Source: Chitinophagaceae bacterium (GTDB lineage: Bacteria; Bacteroidota; Bacteroidia; Chitinophagales; Chitinophagaceae). Taken from it: a stretch of DNA of 64,000 nucleotides. The notes under the pieces were generated by a model, which did no database searches, was not told the DNA's origin, and was given only the letters and a program-made list of their open reading frames with translations. Below are positions 17,787 to 27,538 of this stretch, one piece after another. Where the stretch lies: positions 62,001 to 126,000 of the forward strand of contig JAHBTJ010000014.1 in NCBI GenBank assembly GCA_019638595.1, in the 5' to 3' direction. Made by a program: the position numbers and the translations under genes. Numbering within the stretch: position 1 is the stretch's first letter; the number at the start of each line of letters is the position of its first letter.

Positions 17787-20700
17787 TTAATCAAATATAT
17801 ACCTCAACCCTAACTGTATGCTCCAGGCGCTGGTGGTGGAATAGTTGGGCTGGTATGCCTTTGTCGGGCCATTGGGATCAAAAGTAAACTTAGGGTTGTT
17901 CCGGTCGAATGCCTCGTTGCCGGCGTTGTTACTGCTGCTGGGGGTGCCCAGCAGTCCCATATCCTGGAAAGTACCGAACGTGTAAGAATACCTGTATCCC
18001 CACGAATTATTCAGCAGGTTCAACAGGTTCAGCACATCGGCGCTTACCTGTATGGTATGTTTCTTTTCGCCGGTTCTTATAATAAAATCCTGCAGTATTC
18101 TCAGGTCAACGGTATGCACCCATGGTAATACCGCGCCATAACGATCCATATAACGTCCCTTGTTCTTGCTTAAATATTTATTATTTTCAATAAAGCTGAA
18201 AAAGGCATCGCTTTGCTGTTGTGCGGTATAGGTATTGCTTCCCACTTTAAATCCTTCTACAAATTGTATTTCAGAAGGGTTTTTGGGAATATAAATGATG
18301 TCGTTCGATTGACCATCACCGTTAATATCCGCTCCATAACGGAAAGTATACCTGTCCTGGGAAGCCGCTGAATATACCAGCCCGAAAGTAGTAGCCATCT
18401 TTTTATCAAAGTATTCCAGGCGGTAAGAAATATTTCCTATAATACGGTGGGGTACAGAAAAATTAGAATAACCCAGCTCCGGCCTGTTAGGATTGAACGC
18501 AATGTTGTTGGTTGTCCAGGAACTGCCCGACTGATCAGAAGTACCGATCGCAACATCTTCGGCATAAGTATAGGTATATGCCAGGCTTGCATCCCAGCGG
18601 TTGGCGTATGTTTTCTGTATCATGGGTGTGATGGAAAAGCTGCTGCCTTTGTTAATATTATCCATCACTATCATCTGGTTAATATTGCTGTTCAGCCTTG
18701 AGCTGAAGTAGGGCTTCTGAGGAAACTTCCCTCCTACCATTCCGTTTTGATCTCCCAGGTTGGCATTACGGAAATACACATTGTTGATCATTTTGGTATG
18801 AATAGCTTCAAGGGTCAGTACCAGGTTCTGCCCGATTTTACGATCCACGGCGATATTGGTTCTCCACACCTGCGGCATTTTAAAGTCTTTGGCAGCAGCG
18901 CTGAAAGATGATCCTGCAGGGATGGTTTGACCCACCGGTGGCGGGTTTTGCGGAATATAAGCGGTTCTGTCGGCATTGTATCGTATTGCCGCAAGATCGG
19001 CGCCGGTAGCCTGGTACAGCGCTCTTATCACACCATTATCACCCACCTGGTTCACCAGCCATATAAATGGTATGCGCCCTGTAAACACTCCCGATCCGCC
19101 GCGGATGATGATTGACTTATCTCCTTCGGGATCATACGTAAAACCAACACGGGGCGAAACAAGTACTCTTGATCTTGGCCATTTGCTTACATCAAACGAT
19201 TCGGGATCTCCATTTTCATCCCTGAATACAACTTCTTCCAGCGCCTGGTTACGGGGAGCTTTGTAAGGATAGAATGGCTTATCAAAACGGATACCGTAAG
19301 TAAGTTTGAATTTATCAGATGCGCTCCAGACATCCTGCAGATACAATCCTAATTGCGCAAACTGAGCCTCAGCGGCTTTAATGTTTGTTCTATCGGAAGG
19401 ATCGTAGGTTACAGCAAATACTGCCGGCGCCGTATTATTCATGAAATCTTCTAAAGAATTATAGCGATAGTAGCTGGGGCCCCCGGCACTGGCAAAAGAG
19501 TTGGCAAATTTCAGGTATTCAAAGCTGGCGCCTGCCGTTACAGTATGCTTACCCAGGTTCAGCGTTACGTTATCGGCAATATTGTACGCCTTATCATTAA
19601 TGCTGTTTTTATACGAAAACAGGTCGGTACCAAAAGAGATATATACATTATTGGCGTCTCTCATAATATCAACAAAAGGCATATTGCTGTTGGGTATACG
19701 TACCGGCGAATTATCTGTATAGGAAGCAAGTAACTGGTTGGAAACAATGCTGTTGAAATTAGAGTTCAGCTCTGCCACACCGGAAAATACTTTTGTATTG
19801 TTCTTAAAGTTGCTGCCATAATAGGTCATACCACCGGAAGTTCCCGCCCTCCTGCCATTGTTGATACGGTTGGCGTTAATGCCGGTAATGCTGGTGGCAT
19901 TGATCTGGTCGTCGTCGTTGGTTTCGGATTGTGTATACCGCAACGTCAGCCGGTGTTTGCTGCTGATATTCCAGTCTACACGGGCAAGTATCTTAAGATT
20001 GTCGGTTTTGAAATCATATCCTTCGTATGCTCCCGGGTCGTAGTTGTATTGGCTGATGAGGTAGGTTTTCAGATTGTCAAGATCGCTGGCCAGAACAGGG
20101 GTGACCAAAGGATTATCATCATTTGTTCCGGGGCGTTTCGCCAGCCATATTTGTCCCGGCGCCGTCCTGTTTTCGCCTTCAACATTTACAAAAAAGAAAA
20201 GCTTATTTTTTACAATCGGACCGCCAATGCTGGCTCCCCATATTTTAGTGGAACGTTTTGAGTTGTCTACGTCCACCCCGGCAATTTTGGAGCCGTTCAA
20301 TCCCTGGTTCCTGAAAAAGCCATATACAGTACCATACCATTTATTGGTTCCCCTCCTGGTAACGGCATTGATACCGCCTCCTATAAAACCAGCCTGCCTT
20401 ACATCGTAAGGTGCAATGTTAACCTGTATCTGGTCTATCGCATCAAACGAAATAGCGGAGGTGGCTCCACCCGGGATCTGCCCGTCGCCGGAACGTCCGA
20501 AATTGTTATTGAACAACGACCCGTCTATAGTAAGGTTGTTATAACGGTAATTCATACCCGCAATACTATTACCATTGCTCTGCGGCACCAGCCTGGTTGC
20601 CGCAGTAATGTTGCGGCTTACGTTAGGTAACGACGCCAGCACCCTGCGGGAAAAGCTGTTGGAAGCGCCGGTTTTTTCTGTAGCGGCTTTTCGCCCGCTG

Positions 20701-21080
20701 ATCACTACATTCTGCAGTTCCTGCACAGAAGAAGTTAATTCAACTTTTATTTCAAATTTTTCTCCCAGGGGTATATTGATATCCTGCTTCTGGTACTCGC
20801 TGAAGCCTACATAGGTTACCTTAATTGTATAAGGTCCGCCCGGTGGTATATTGGGGATATCAAAACGCCCGCCCGCCCTGGATGTAGTGGTAAATGTTGA
20901 GCCGGTTGCCTCGTGGATCAGGGTAACAGAGGCCCCGATCAAAGGTTCTGTTTTGTCGAGTATCGTGCCCGACACACTGCTTGTAGTAACCTGGCTAAAA
21001 GCAGCAAAAGTCACCATTACAATGCCGGCGGTCAATAACAGTTTTCTCATTAGTTGCATAGCAGATTTGTTTTTCTCCAT
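17787..21080 (-). CDS. Oar-like TonB-dependent receptor
   Basis: A 1097-residue outer-membrane protein with a signal peptide (cleavage near FAAFSQ) and a carboxypeptidase-regulatory-like beta-sandwich (about residues 30-115; SGTILDKTEPLIGASVTLI). A TonB plug (about 120-260; MNYRYNNLTIDGSLFNN, IQVNIAPYDVRQAGFIGGGI) and a long barrel ending in GLRYIFD follow. The plug resembles Oar-type receptors, some of which export or import large substrates. It is a single-gene unit with its own terminator, convergent with the tRNA-linked island. The substrate is unknown; no SusD-like partner is adjacent. Confidence 0.9.
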   Translation of the reverse strand: MEKNKSAMQLMRKLLLTAGIVMVTFAAFSQVTTSSVSGTILDKTEPLIGASVTLIHEATGSTFTTTSRAGGRFDIPNIPPGGPYTIKVTYVGFSEYQKQDINIPLGEKFEIKVELTSSVQELQNVVISGRKAATEKTGASNSFSRRVLASLPNVSRNITAATRLVPQSNGNSIAGMNYRYNNLTIDGSLFNNNFGRSGDGQIPGGATSAISFDAIDQIQVNIAPYDVRQAGFIGGGINAVTRRGTNKWYGTVYGFFRNQGLNGSKIAGVDVDNSKRSTKIWGASIGGPIVKNKLFFFVNVEGENRTAPGQIWLAKRPGTNDDNPLVTPVLASDLDNLKTYLISQYNYDPGAYEGYDFKTDNLKILARVDWNISSKHRLTLRYTQSETNDDDQINATSITGINANRINNGRRAGTSGGMTYYGSNFKNNTKVFSGVAELNSNFNSIVSNQLLASYTDNSPVRIPNSNMPFVDIMRDANNVYISFGTDLFSYKNSINDKAYNIADNVTLNLGKHTVTAGASFEYLKFANSFASAGGPSYYRYNSLEDFMNNTAPAVFAVTYDPSDRTNIKAAEAQFAQLGLYLQDVWSASDKFKLTYGIRFDKPFYPYKAPRNQALEEVVFRDENGDPESFDVSKWPRSRVLVSPRVGFTYDPEGDKSIIIRGGSGVFTGRIPFIWLVNQVGDNGVIRALYQATGADLAAIRYNADRTAYIPQNPPPVGQTIPAGSSFSAAAKDFKMPQVWRTNIAVDRKIGQNLVLTLEAIHTKMINNVYFRNANLGDQNGMVGGKFPQKPYFSSRLNSNINQMIVMDNINKGSSFSITPMIQKTYANRWDASLAYTYTYAEDVAIGTSDQSGSSWTTNNIAFNPNRPELGYSNFSVPHRIIGNISYRLEYFDKKMATTFGLVYSAASQDRYTFRYGADINGDGQSNDIIYIPKNPSEIQFVEGFKVGSNTYTAQQQSDAFFSFIENNKYLSKNKGRYMDRYGAVLPWVHTVDLRILQDFIIRTGEKKHTIQVSADVLNLLNLLNNSWGYRYSYTFGTFQDMGLLGTPSSSNNAGNEAFDRNNPKFTFDPNGPTKAYQPNYSTTSAWSIQLGLRYIFD

Positions 21081-21216
21081 GCAAAGAAAAAATAAAGTCT
21101 CCTAAAATCTGCTATTGATTGTTAACATATTATTACGAAATTCAACACATGTTTGCTATTTATATATGTTAGAGATGCAGCTCTTTCGCTTTTCCATGTT
21201 TCAATGATACAATTCG

Positions 21217-21224
21217 TAACTTTG
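21217..21224 (+). promoter_or_regulatory. -7 promoter element of ribBA
   Basis: TAACTTTG matches TAnnTTTG exactly, 14 bp before the ribBA ATG, implying a very short leader. A clear TTTG -33 box is not evident. The short leader leaves no room for an FMN riboswitch. Confidence 0.65.
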
Positions 21225-21238
21225 CGGAAATTTTTGAG

Positions 21239-22456
21239 ATGTTCAACACTATTGAAAGTGCTATTGAAGATATAAAGCAGGGTAAACTGGTAATAGTGGT
21301 GGATGATGAAGACCGCGAAAACGAGGGCGACTTTATTACCGCTGCCCAGAATGCCACACCGGATATTATCAACTTCATGTCAAAATACGGGCGTGGGCTT
21401 ATATGTGCCCCCCTTACGGAAGAAAGATGCGCTGAACTGAACCTTGACATGATGGTGAATAACAACACCTCTCTCCACGGAACTCCTTTTACAATACCTG
21501 TAGACCTGCTGGGATATGGTTGCACCACGGGAATATCCGCGCACGATCGTTCAAAGACCATAATGGCGCTGGTAAACCCACAAACCAAACCCGAAGAATT
21601 AGGAAGGCCGGGGCATGTTTTTCCGCTGAGAGCCAAAGCCGGCGGCGTGCTGCGCAGAACAGGACATACGGAAGCTACTATTGACCTGGCACGACTGGCA
21701 GGGTTTGATCCGCCTTACGGAGGTGTGCTGGTGGAAATTATGAACGACGACGGCACCATGGCCCGCCTGCCGGAATTAATAGAGATCGCTAAAAAGTTCG
21801 ATCTGAAACTGATCAGCATTCGCGACCTGGTTGAATACAGGATGAAAGCGGATTCGCTGATAGAAGAAATTGTGAAGGTGGATATGCCTACCAGGTACGG
21901 GCATTTTAAGCTGGTTATTTTTAAAGAAAAAAATAATCCCTCCAGCGGCGAGCACATGGCGCTGGTAAAGGGAGAATGGGAAAAAGATGAACCGGTATTG
22001 GTAAGGGTGCACTCGTCCTGTTTCACCGGCGACATTCTCGGATCTTTCCGGTGCGATTGTGGTGAACAGCTGCATGAAGCTATGCAGATGGTGGAAAATG
22101 CCGGTAAAGGCATTGTATTGTATATGAACCAGGAAGGAAGAGGTATCGGGCTGGTAAATAAGCTGCGCGCGTATAAGTTGCAGGAAGAAGGAATGGATAC
22201 AGTAGAAGCCAACCTGCATTTAGGCTTTAAAATGGATGAAAGAGATTACGGCGTAGGCGCCCAGATATTGCGTTACCTGGGAGTGCATAAAATGAAGCTT
22301 ATCAGCAATAACCCGCGCAAACGGGTGGGTTTACAAGGGTATGGATTAGATATAGTAGAAAACGTTCCTTTACACATTCATCCTAATCCTTACAACGAAA
22401 AATACCTGAAAACCAAAAGGGATAAGCTCGGGCACGAAATATTGCCCGGTAAATAA
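21239..22456 (+). CDS. ribBA: Bifunctional DHBP synthase / GTP cyclohydrolase II
   Basis: A 405-residue fusion catalysing the two committed entry steps of riboflavin synthesis. The N-terminal DHBP synthase domain (about 1-205) converts ribulose-5-phosphate; the acidic loop [20 protein letters not shown] and RTGHTEA are present. The C-terminal GTP cyclohydrolase II domain (about 210-400) has zinc ligands in [15 protein letters not shown] and the [10 protein letters not shown] segment. Both active sites look intact. Start ATG at 21239 agrees with the promoter just upstream. It is monocistronic, convergent with the siderophore-receptor operon. Confidence 0.96.
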   Translation: MFNTIESAIEDIKQGKLVIVVDDEDRENEGDFITAAQNATPDIINFMSKYGRGLICAPLTEERCAELNLDMMVNNNTSLHGTPFTIPVDLLGYGCTTGISAHDRSKTIMALVNPQTKPEELGRPGHVFPLRAKAGGVLRRTGHTEATIDLARLAGFDPPYGGVLVEIMNDDGTMARLPELIEIAKKFDLKLISIRDLVEYRMKADSLIEEIVKVDMPTRYGHFKLVIFKEKNNPSSGEHMALVKGEWEKDEPVLVRVHSSCFTGDILGSFRCDCGEQLHEAMQMVENAGKGIVLYMNQEGRGIGLVNKLRAYKLQEEGMDTVEANLHLGFKMDERDYGVGAQILRYLGVHKMKLISNNPRKRVGLQGYGLDIVENVPLHIHPNPYNEKYLKTKRDKLGHEILPGK

Positions 22457-22458
22457 CA

Positions 22459-22497
22459 AAACCGCGCGGCAACTTTAAATACTTACCCGCGCGGTTT
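22459..22497. terminator. Bidirectional terminator between ribBA and the siderophore receptor
   Basis: AAACCGCGCGG (22459-22469) pairs perfectly with CCGCGCGGTTT (22487-22497) across a 17-nt loop, directly after the ribBA stop. It lies between convergent genes and may serve both. Confidence 0.8.
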
Positions 22498-22522
22498 GCA
22501 AAAGAATTCCAGGATTCGCATA

Positions 22523-24934
22523 CTACTGCAATTGCTGAAATTTATACACTAAGCTTAAAGCAATATTTCTTGTTTTTTGTGGATTTACGGTACTCCATCC
22601 ACCGGCATAGCCTTTGTTCGTAATATTATTTAAGTTGAAGCCGATGCGGAATTTACCGGCATCGTAAAACACGCTGCTGTTTAAAGCCGTATATGATGGT
22701 ATTAGAAAATTGCCGGTAGCTGAGAGATTGATGGTATTATATTCGCCCACATAATTTCCGCCAAAGCCAATACCCAAACCATTCAAACTGGTATTTAAAA
22801 ATTTATAAGTGATCCAAAAATTGGCCAGATTAGGAGCACCTGCGTCTAACGGCCTTTTGCCTACTTCAAACCAGGAAGTAGGAATATCTTCTCCATCCAG
22901 TATTTTACTGTCATTATAAGCATATCCCAAAAGAATGTTTAAGCCTTGCACAGGGCTTGTTTGTATATCTATTTCAAAGCCTTTGTTTCTTTGCTTACCG
23001 CCCTGAAAAGTATTATATGGATTGGCAGGATCTGTAATTACCACATCATCCACCGTTATATTGTAATAACTTATGGTGGCATTTAACCTGTCTTTTATCA
23101 GGTTCGTTTTTATACCGGCTTCAAACTGGTTGGCATGTTCCGGCCTGAAATTCTTTATCTCGCCTGTAGGATTGCCATTTTCATCTGCCACTGCTCCCGG
23201 TGCTACATTAGTAAAGCCATTCATATAATTTACAAATAATGCCACCTGGTCTTTTACCGGCTGGTAATTAATGCCAAATTTTGGAGATAAAGCCGTTTGT
23301 CCGAACTCGCTGTTCTTAAAATGATCTACCCGGAGGCTTGCCATGGCAGAGAGTTGTGGAAGAATATTAAAAACATCTGATACATAAGCGCTATAGACTT
23401 TATCTGTCGGCTCCCAGGGATAAGGCGTTGTATTAGCAAGTAAAGCATCTACGGAAGGCCTGGTTAAAGTCGTTTGGTTAGGCAATTCCTCACCGGGATT
23501 ATCAGGATCACGATAATTTACTTCTCCCTGCAGGTTTACATTATGTATTCTTGCATACCCTGTGCCGCCTGAAGAAGTTTTTCTGTCAAAATAATCTAAA
23601 CCAAAAAGCAGCCTGTTTCTAAAAGACCCGATTTTAAAATCTCCTGTAAAGTTTTGCTGAATATCGGTGGTATTGGTTGTGGAGTTTGTTTTTGTAACCC
23701 ACAGTCCGAAATCACGGAAGCCATCCTGGTTATCGTACAAATAGGTATAGTATCCGTTTGAATTTGTCTGTCCGTTTGAAAGTACTGTTTGTGAAGTCCA
23801 TTTATCAGACAATTTATAAACCATTTGCGCCTGTACATTGTAGCGGGGCGATTGTATAGAAAGATCGTTACTGGTAAGTGATAGCTTTTTATTATAATTT
23901 AAATCAGCCAGGTCTTTAAACTGCAAAGGAGTTTCTCTGCCCAAAAAGATCATTAACGGGTTGGTTTTTTCTTCCTGCATAAATTCCGTTACTAATAAAA
24001 AAGAAAGCCTTTCAGAAGCTTTATACGAAAGAGTAGGTGCGAAAAAGAAAGATTTTCTGAAACCCTGATCCTGGAAACTGTTTTCACTTTGATATGCTGT
24101 ATTAACACGAAGCAATACGGAATTATCTTTAGCTAAAGGTGTATTTATATCTGCAGTAAAACGGTTCAGACCAAAGCTACCCCCTATATATCCTACTTCT
24201 CCGCCAAAGTGGTCGTATGGCTTTTTAGTAACATTATTTACCAGCCCGCCATAGCTTATTACGGGCGAGCCAAATAATGTTCCGGAAGGGCCTTTTATCA
24301 CTTCAATTCTTTCGAGATTGGCCGGATCTAAATTGCCATTGGTTAAACCAGGCAATCCATTCAGCATAGTAAGCTGCGATTCGAAGCCCCGTATAGAAAA
24401 ATACGAGCCGCCATCTCCATCACGACCTGTAGATTCCCAAAGCCTGAAAATACCGGGAACATTTTTTAATGCGTCATCATAGCTGGTAATGGCCTGCTGT
24501 TTGATCAGGTCTGCCGATATAATATTATATACCTGCGGATTTTCAAGGTTTTTGAGCGGCATTTTAGCCACATATTCACTGCTTGTTTTAATGCGGTTAG
24601 ATGATATGATCACTTCACGCAATTGGTTTTCTGTTTCTATCAACTCAAAATCTACGGTTACGGTTTCTCCCGGCAATATTTTTACCGGTGTTTCTTTTGT
24701 TTCAAGACCTACATACGATGTTGACACAATATAACTGCCCGGTGTAATATTTTTAATTTCGTAATGCCCCTGCCTGTTCGCAATGGTAACCTTATTTGTT
24801 CCTTTTAATGTTACTGTAACCAGTTCGGCTGGTTTGCCATCTGCTGTACGAATGGTTCCTTTGATGCCGCCGTTTTGGGCGGATGCTGTAATAGTGCCGG
24901 TAAATAAAAGTACGAACAGTAAAAATGATCTCAT
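22523..24934 (-). CDS. TonB-dependent siderophore receptor
   Basis: An 803-residue outer-membrane receptor. A signal peptide (cleavage near ASAQ) precedes a carboxypeptidase-like domain (about 22-100; GTIRTADGKPAELVTVTL). The plug (about 105-240) has YDDALKNVPGIF, YFSIRGFESQ and IEVIKGPSGTLFGSP, hallmarks of siderophore receptors such as FhuE/FoxA. The barrel ends in LSLVYKFQQLQ. The downstream genes on this strand do not belong to it; instead the PepSY/DUF3649-like/DUF3325-like genes lie upstream at 25078-27321 and read toward it, so one operon with the receptor last is likely. The particular siderophore is not predictable. Confidence 0.93.
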   Translation of the reverse strand: MRSFLLFVLLFTGTITASAQNGGIKGTIRTADGKPAELVTVTLKGTNKVTIANRQGHYEIKNITPGSYIVSTSYVGLETKETPVKILPGETVTVDFELIETENQLREVIISSNRIKTSSEYVAKMPLKNLENPQVYNIISADLIKQQAITSYDDALKNVPGIFRLWESTGRDGDGGSYFSIRGFESQLTMLNGLPGLTNGNLDPANLERIEVIKGPSGTLFGSPVISYGGLVNNVTKKPYDHFGGEVGYIGGSFGLNRFTADINTPLAKDNSVLLRVNTAYQSENSFQDQGFRKSFFFAPTLSYKASERLSFLLVTEFMQEEKTNPLMIFLGRETPLQFKDLADLNYNKKLSLTSNDLSIQSPRYNVQAQMVYKLSDKWTSQTVLSNGQTNSNGYYTYLYDNQDGFRDFGLWVTKTNSTTNTTDIQQNFTGDFKIGSFRNRLLFGLDYFDRKTSSGGTGYARIHNVNLQGEVNYRDPDNPGEELPNQTTLTRPSVDALLANTTPYPWEPTDKVYSAYVSDVFNILPQLSAMASLRVDHFKNSEFGQTALSPKFGINYQPVKDQVALFVNYMNGFTNVAPGAVADENGNPTGEIKNFRPEHANQFEAGIKTNLIKDRLNATISYYNITVDDVVITDPANPYNTFQGGKQRNKGFEIDIQTSPVQGLNILLGYAYNDSKILDGEDIPTSWFEVGKRPLDAGAPNLANFWITYKFLNTSLNGLGIGFGGNYVGEYNTINLSATGNFLIPSYTALNSSVFYDAGKFRIGFNLNNITNKGYAGGWSTVNPQKTRNIALSLVYKFQQLQ

Positions 24935-24956
24935 TGCCTTTTGGTATTTAGGGCTG

Positions 24957-24964
24957 CAAAATTA
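24957..24964 (-). promoter_or_regulatory. Possible -7 element for the siderophore receptor gene
   Basis: Read on the minus strand this is TAATTTTG, an exact TAnnTTTG, 22 bp before the receptor ATG. No properly spaced TTTG -33 box is seen. It suggests the receptor can also be transcribed on its own within the iron-uptake operon. Confidence 0.4.
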
Positions 24965-25077
24965 TTTCCAGGCAAAGAAGAGGGGATACTCAATCGGGAA
25001 TTCAATTTTCGAGATGAGAAATTTTTTTAGAGGCGCCGGGGAGAGCCCGAATGTTCTGCTCTGTTAATCTCCCAATA

Positions 25078-26688
25078 TTATACGGTAACGGCTTCCGCTT
25101 CCACCGCAGGCTGTGATTGAATAATTCGCTTTTGCCGCTGCTTTTTTACCATCAGCCACCAGCAAATGAATGTGCAGGCAGATACCAGGATCCAGAAGAC
25201 ATCAATCAATAGAATATCATGATAGTGATTAGCATAACTTACCCACAACCAGTTACCGGAAACTATTCCGTTTATAACAGGAATGAATAGTCCTATAACA
25301 GCACCTGCGAGTAAGCTGTCGCGGCATATCTTATAAATATCTTTTTGGAACAGGAATGCGATGCTTACTGCCAGCCATGTCCAGAAATAAAAAGGATAAA
25401 TAAACTGCTGGCCACCATAAGGATTTAGCTTTACCGCAATAAAGGAGGCGGCTGTTACCGGAAACATACCAAGGCAAACAGAGAGATATACCCTCGTAAG
25501 CCACCTATTGAATTTTTTCTTTTTGGGTGGAACATTGTTCTTTTCTCTTGCCACAAGCCATATCAACACACCGGAAATAATTACAATGCAACTGCAAATG
25601 CCCAAAAGAAAATACATGATTTTTGTTGCATAGCCGCCATAATCACCAAAATGAAGCACATACACAGCATTGTCAACCACTTCTGCATAAGAAGAAGACC
25701 GTGCAGGATCTTTTTCCTTAATAACAGCTCCGCTTGCTACGTCAAAAACAAGCTCCCCGCTGCTGGTGAATTTTTGAGTTGGGGGTATTGATCCGCCGAT
25801 ATGCACCTGCATGCTTGAGTCGCCGTAATTCAATACTTCAACATGATTAATGATAGCTTCAGTCCATCTTTTATGGGCGGTGTCAACAAAAAAATTAATA
25901 TCCGGCTTAACAGTTGTTGCTCCTTTCATTGCCAGTTCATGACTGCCATAACCCAGATCTGCAAATAATGAATCCTGGTTGCCATTATACTGTAATGCAA
26001 TAGTTGGTTTTGAAAATAAAGGATAGCTTATTAAAAAATAGGCGCCTGTTACTGCAAACACAAAAAGAAAGGGAAATGTAATTACGCCCAAAGCCGTATG
26101 CAGGTCCGTCCACACGGTTTTTAATTTTTCCCAGGGACGGAATAGGTAAAAATTGGAAACGATTTTTTGCCAGTGAACCAGCAGTCCTGTAAATAATGCA
26201 AACAAAAAAATGAAAGCAACGGCTCCAGCTATATAATAACCCAGGGGAAATCCCAATTTAGCTACCTGGTTTACCTGCGCCAGAAAGTGCAGCCGGTATA
26301 AGAACTCGCCCAGGTCGTACGACTTCTCATAATCAGTTGTTTCAAATGTTTTGGGGTCCAGGTAAAAGAATTCACCCTTTGATTTGTTGTTAACAGTATC
26401 CTTTGACCCAGACACATATACATTCATCTTACTGGAATGAGGAGGCATGTACAACGAAACTTCGCGCCCATAGAGATTATACTTTTTCCCCACTGAGTCA
26501 ACGATCTTATTATAGTCAAGCGATCTTTTCGCCTCCGTATTATTGGATGAATTTTTCTGCCAGGCAGAAATTTCATTTTTAAAGAATGACAGCGACCCGG
26601 CAAAAAATATAACAAACAATACAGCCGTAATAATAATACCGCTTATAGTATGCGTGTGAAAATAAATATTATAGTTACGTAAATTCAT
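25078..26688 (-). CDS. PepSY-associated TM helix protein (putative iron/siderophore reductase)
   Basis: A 536-residue inner-membrane protein of the PepSY-associated TM family. The N-terminal helix is at about 15-35, a PepSY-like periplasmic region follows, and the core helices carry HFLAQVNQ, DLHTALGVITFPF and VLHFGDYGGYATKIMY, with spaced His that could ligate heme. Several further helices and a C-terminal pair complete it. Family members near siderophore receptors are thought to reduce ferric siderophores. Its start overlaps the stop of the preceding small gene by 1 bp (TAATG). Confidence 0.85.
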   Translation of the reverse strand: MNLRNYNIYFHTHTISGIIITAVLFVIFFAGSLSFFKNEISAWQKNSSNNTEAKRSLDYNKIVDSVGKKYNLYGREVSLYMPPHSSKMNVYVSGSKDTVNNKSKGEFFYLDPKTFETTDYEKSYDLGEFLYRLHFLAQVNQVAKLGFPLGYYIAGAVAFIFLFALFTGLLVHWQKIVSNFYLFRPWEKLKTVWTDLHTALGVITFPFLFVFAVTGAYFLISYPLFSKPTIALQYNGNQDSLFADLGYGSHELAMKGATTVKPDINFFVDTAHKRWTEAIINHVEVLNYGDSSMQVHIGGSIPPTQKFTSSGELVFDVASGAVIKEKDPARSSSYAEVVDNAVYVLHFGDYGGYATKIMYFLLGICSCIVIISGVLIWLVAREKNNVPPKKKKFNRWLTRVYLSVCLGMFPVTAASFIAVKLNPYGGQQFIYPFYFWTWLAVSIAFLFQKDIYKICRDSLLAGAVIGLFIPVINGIVSGNWLWVSYANHYHDILLIDVFWILVSACTFICWWLMVKKQRQKRIIQSQPAVEAEAVTV

Positions 26689-26981
26689 TACTGCTTATTG
26701 ATAATTTGATAGAGAACCGGAGCAAAGAAAACAGCGCTTGCCAATAAATACCATCCCCATATTTTCCAGCCGCTTTTAGCAAGAAAAGCAACGATCATTA
26801 ATACCGCCCACATAATATACACTGAAAAATGCATGGTCATATACACCTCTTTTTTGGAAAGGAACAACATTAAAAACTGGTGAAAAGCAGTGCTGACCAT
26901 ATAACCGCCAATGATTGCCGCGGTAATTTTTAAAGTACGCTGTAATGGCGAAGCAGTAAGATATTTTTTATTTGCAGGCAT
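26688..26981 (-). CDS. DUF3649-like small membrane protein (iron-uptake associated)
   Basis: A 97-residue protein with three hydrophobic helices (GGYMVSTAFHQFLML, VYIMWAVLMIVAFL, GWYLLASAVFFAPVLY). The GGY start of the first helix and the AFLAKSGWKIWGWYL turn resemble DUF3649 proteins, which accompany siderophore receptors and PepSY proteins in Proteobacteria. ATG at 26981 gives a 4-bp gap from the upstream gene; a TTG at 27023 would overlap it and is less likely. The function is unknown. The name is from memory of the family and not a search. Confidence 0.7.
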   Translation of the reverse strand: MPANKKYLTASPLQRTLKITAAIIGGYMVSTAFHQFLMLFLSKKEVYMTMHFSVYIMWAVLMIVAFLAKSGWKIWGWYLLASAVFFAPVLYQIINKQ

Positions 26982-26985
26982 GTGA

Positions 26986-27321
26986 TTATGAAAATAAAAC
27001 TTCCAGTAAAAAGCTTGTACCAACCAATGCTATAATGTGCCTGAAGCGCAGATAGTGAAACGGGGTTACTGTAACTATTAAGCAAGCTGCTGTCATTAAT
27101 AATAAAAAAGCCGTTAATGTTCCAACTCCCGCTCCATCTTTTAAAGGAAGCACTACAAAAGGAATTACGATCAACAGGATACCGGTTGTTTTGGCTGCTC
27201 CCCTATTCCGCTGTAACCATTTTTCAAATGACCCTTTAACGGAAAGCTTTGCTTTCCGGGAAGTGTTATACATCATAAAGAAACCCAGGAAACAAGAAAA
27301 AACCGACAGGGTATATACCAT
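26986..27321 (-). CDS. DUF3325-like small membrane protein (iron-uptake associated)
   Basis: A 111-residue protein with about three to four hydrophobic helices. The pattern of helix 1 (LSVFSCFLGFFMMYNTSRKAKL), a basic loop and two C-terminal helices resembles DUF3325 proteins found beside DUF3649 and PepSY genes in iron-uptake clusters. It is the first gene of a four-gene minus-strand unit ending in the siderophore receptor. No catalytic motif is visible; the function is inferred from context only. Confidence 0.65.
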   Translation of the reverse strand: MVYTLSVFSCFLGFFMMYNTSRKAKLSVKGSFEKWLQRNRGAAKTTGILLIVIPFVVLPLKDGAGVGTLTAFLLLMTAACLIVTVTPFHYLRFRHIIALVGTSFLLEVLFS

Positions 27322-27430
27322 TATAGCATAGTTATTAAATGATAAAGAAAAGTATAATTGATTTTAGTTTTATCATAGCATTTCAAAATTTCCTTATTTC
27401 GTAAAGGTGTTTTCTGATCTCGGAATCCGC

Positions 27431-27538
27431 TTAAAATACATTCTTGCTTAATTTGGCAATAGCCATAATTACCGGCGAAAAAACAAAGACAAAAGCAGGG
27501 AATGTGAATTTTTTTGCCAACCTGCGCTGCAGGTTTTT
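27431..27538 (-). pseudogene. Gene-end remnant, copy 1 (C-terminal helix of a lost small membrane protein)
   Basis: A 36-codon frame directly after the AraC stop reads LQRRLAKKFTFPAF, then VFVFSPVIMAIAKL and SKNVF-stop. Near-identical endings occur at 33146-33232 and 34782-34979 on the same strand. It has no start codon and happens to be in frame with the AraC gene. It is the conserved last helix of a membrane protein whose body is missing here. Confidence 0.65.

Noticed and set aside
21081-21238. FMN riboswitch before ribBA
   Set aside because: The promoter -7 box lies 14 bp before the start codon and no RFN-like conserved segments are visible upstream.
24935-25077. Cobalamin riboswitch before the TonB receptor
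   Set aside because: The spacer is too short and shows no B12-box-like sequence; receptor type and neighbours indicate siderophores instead.
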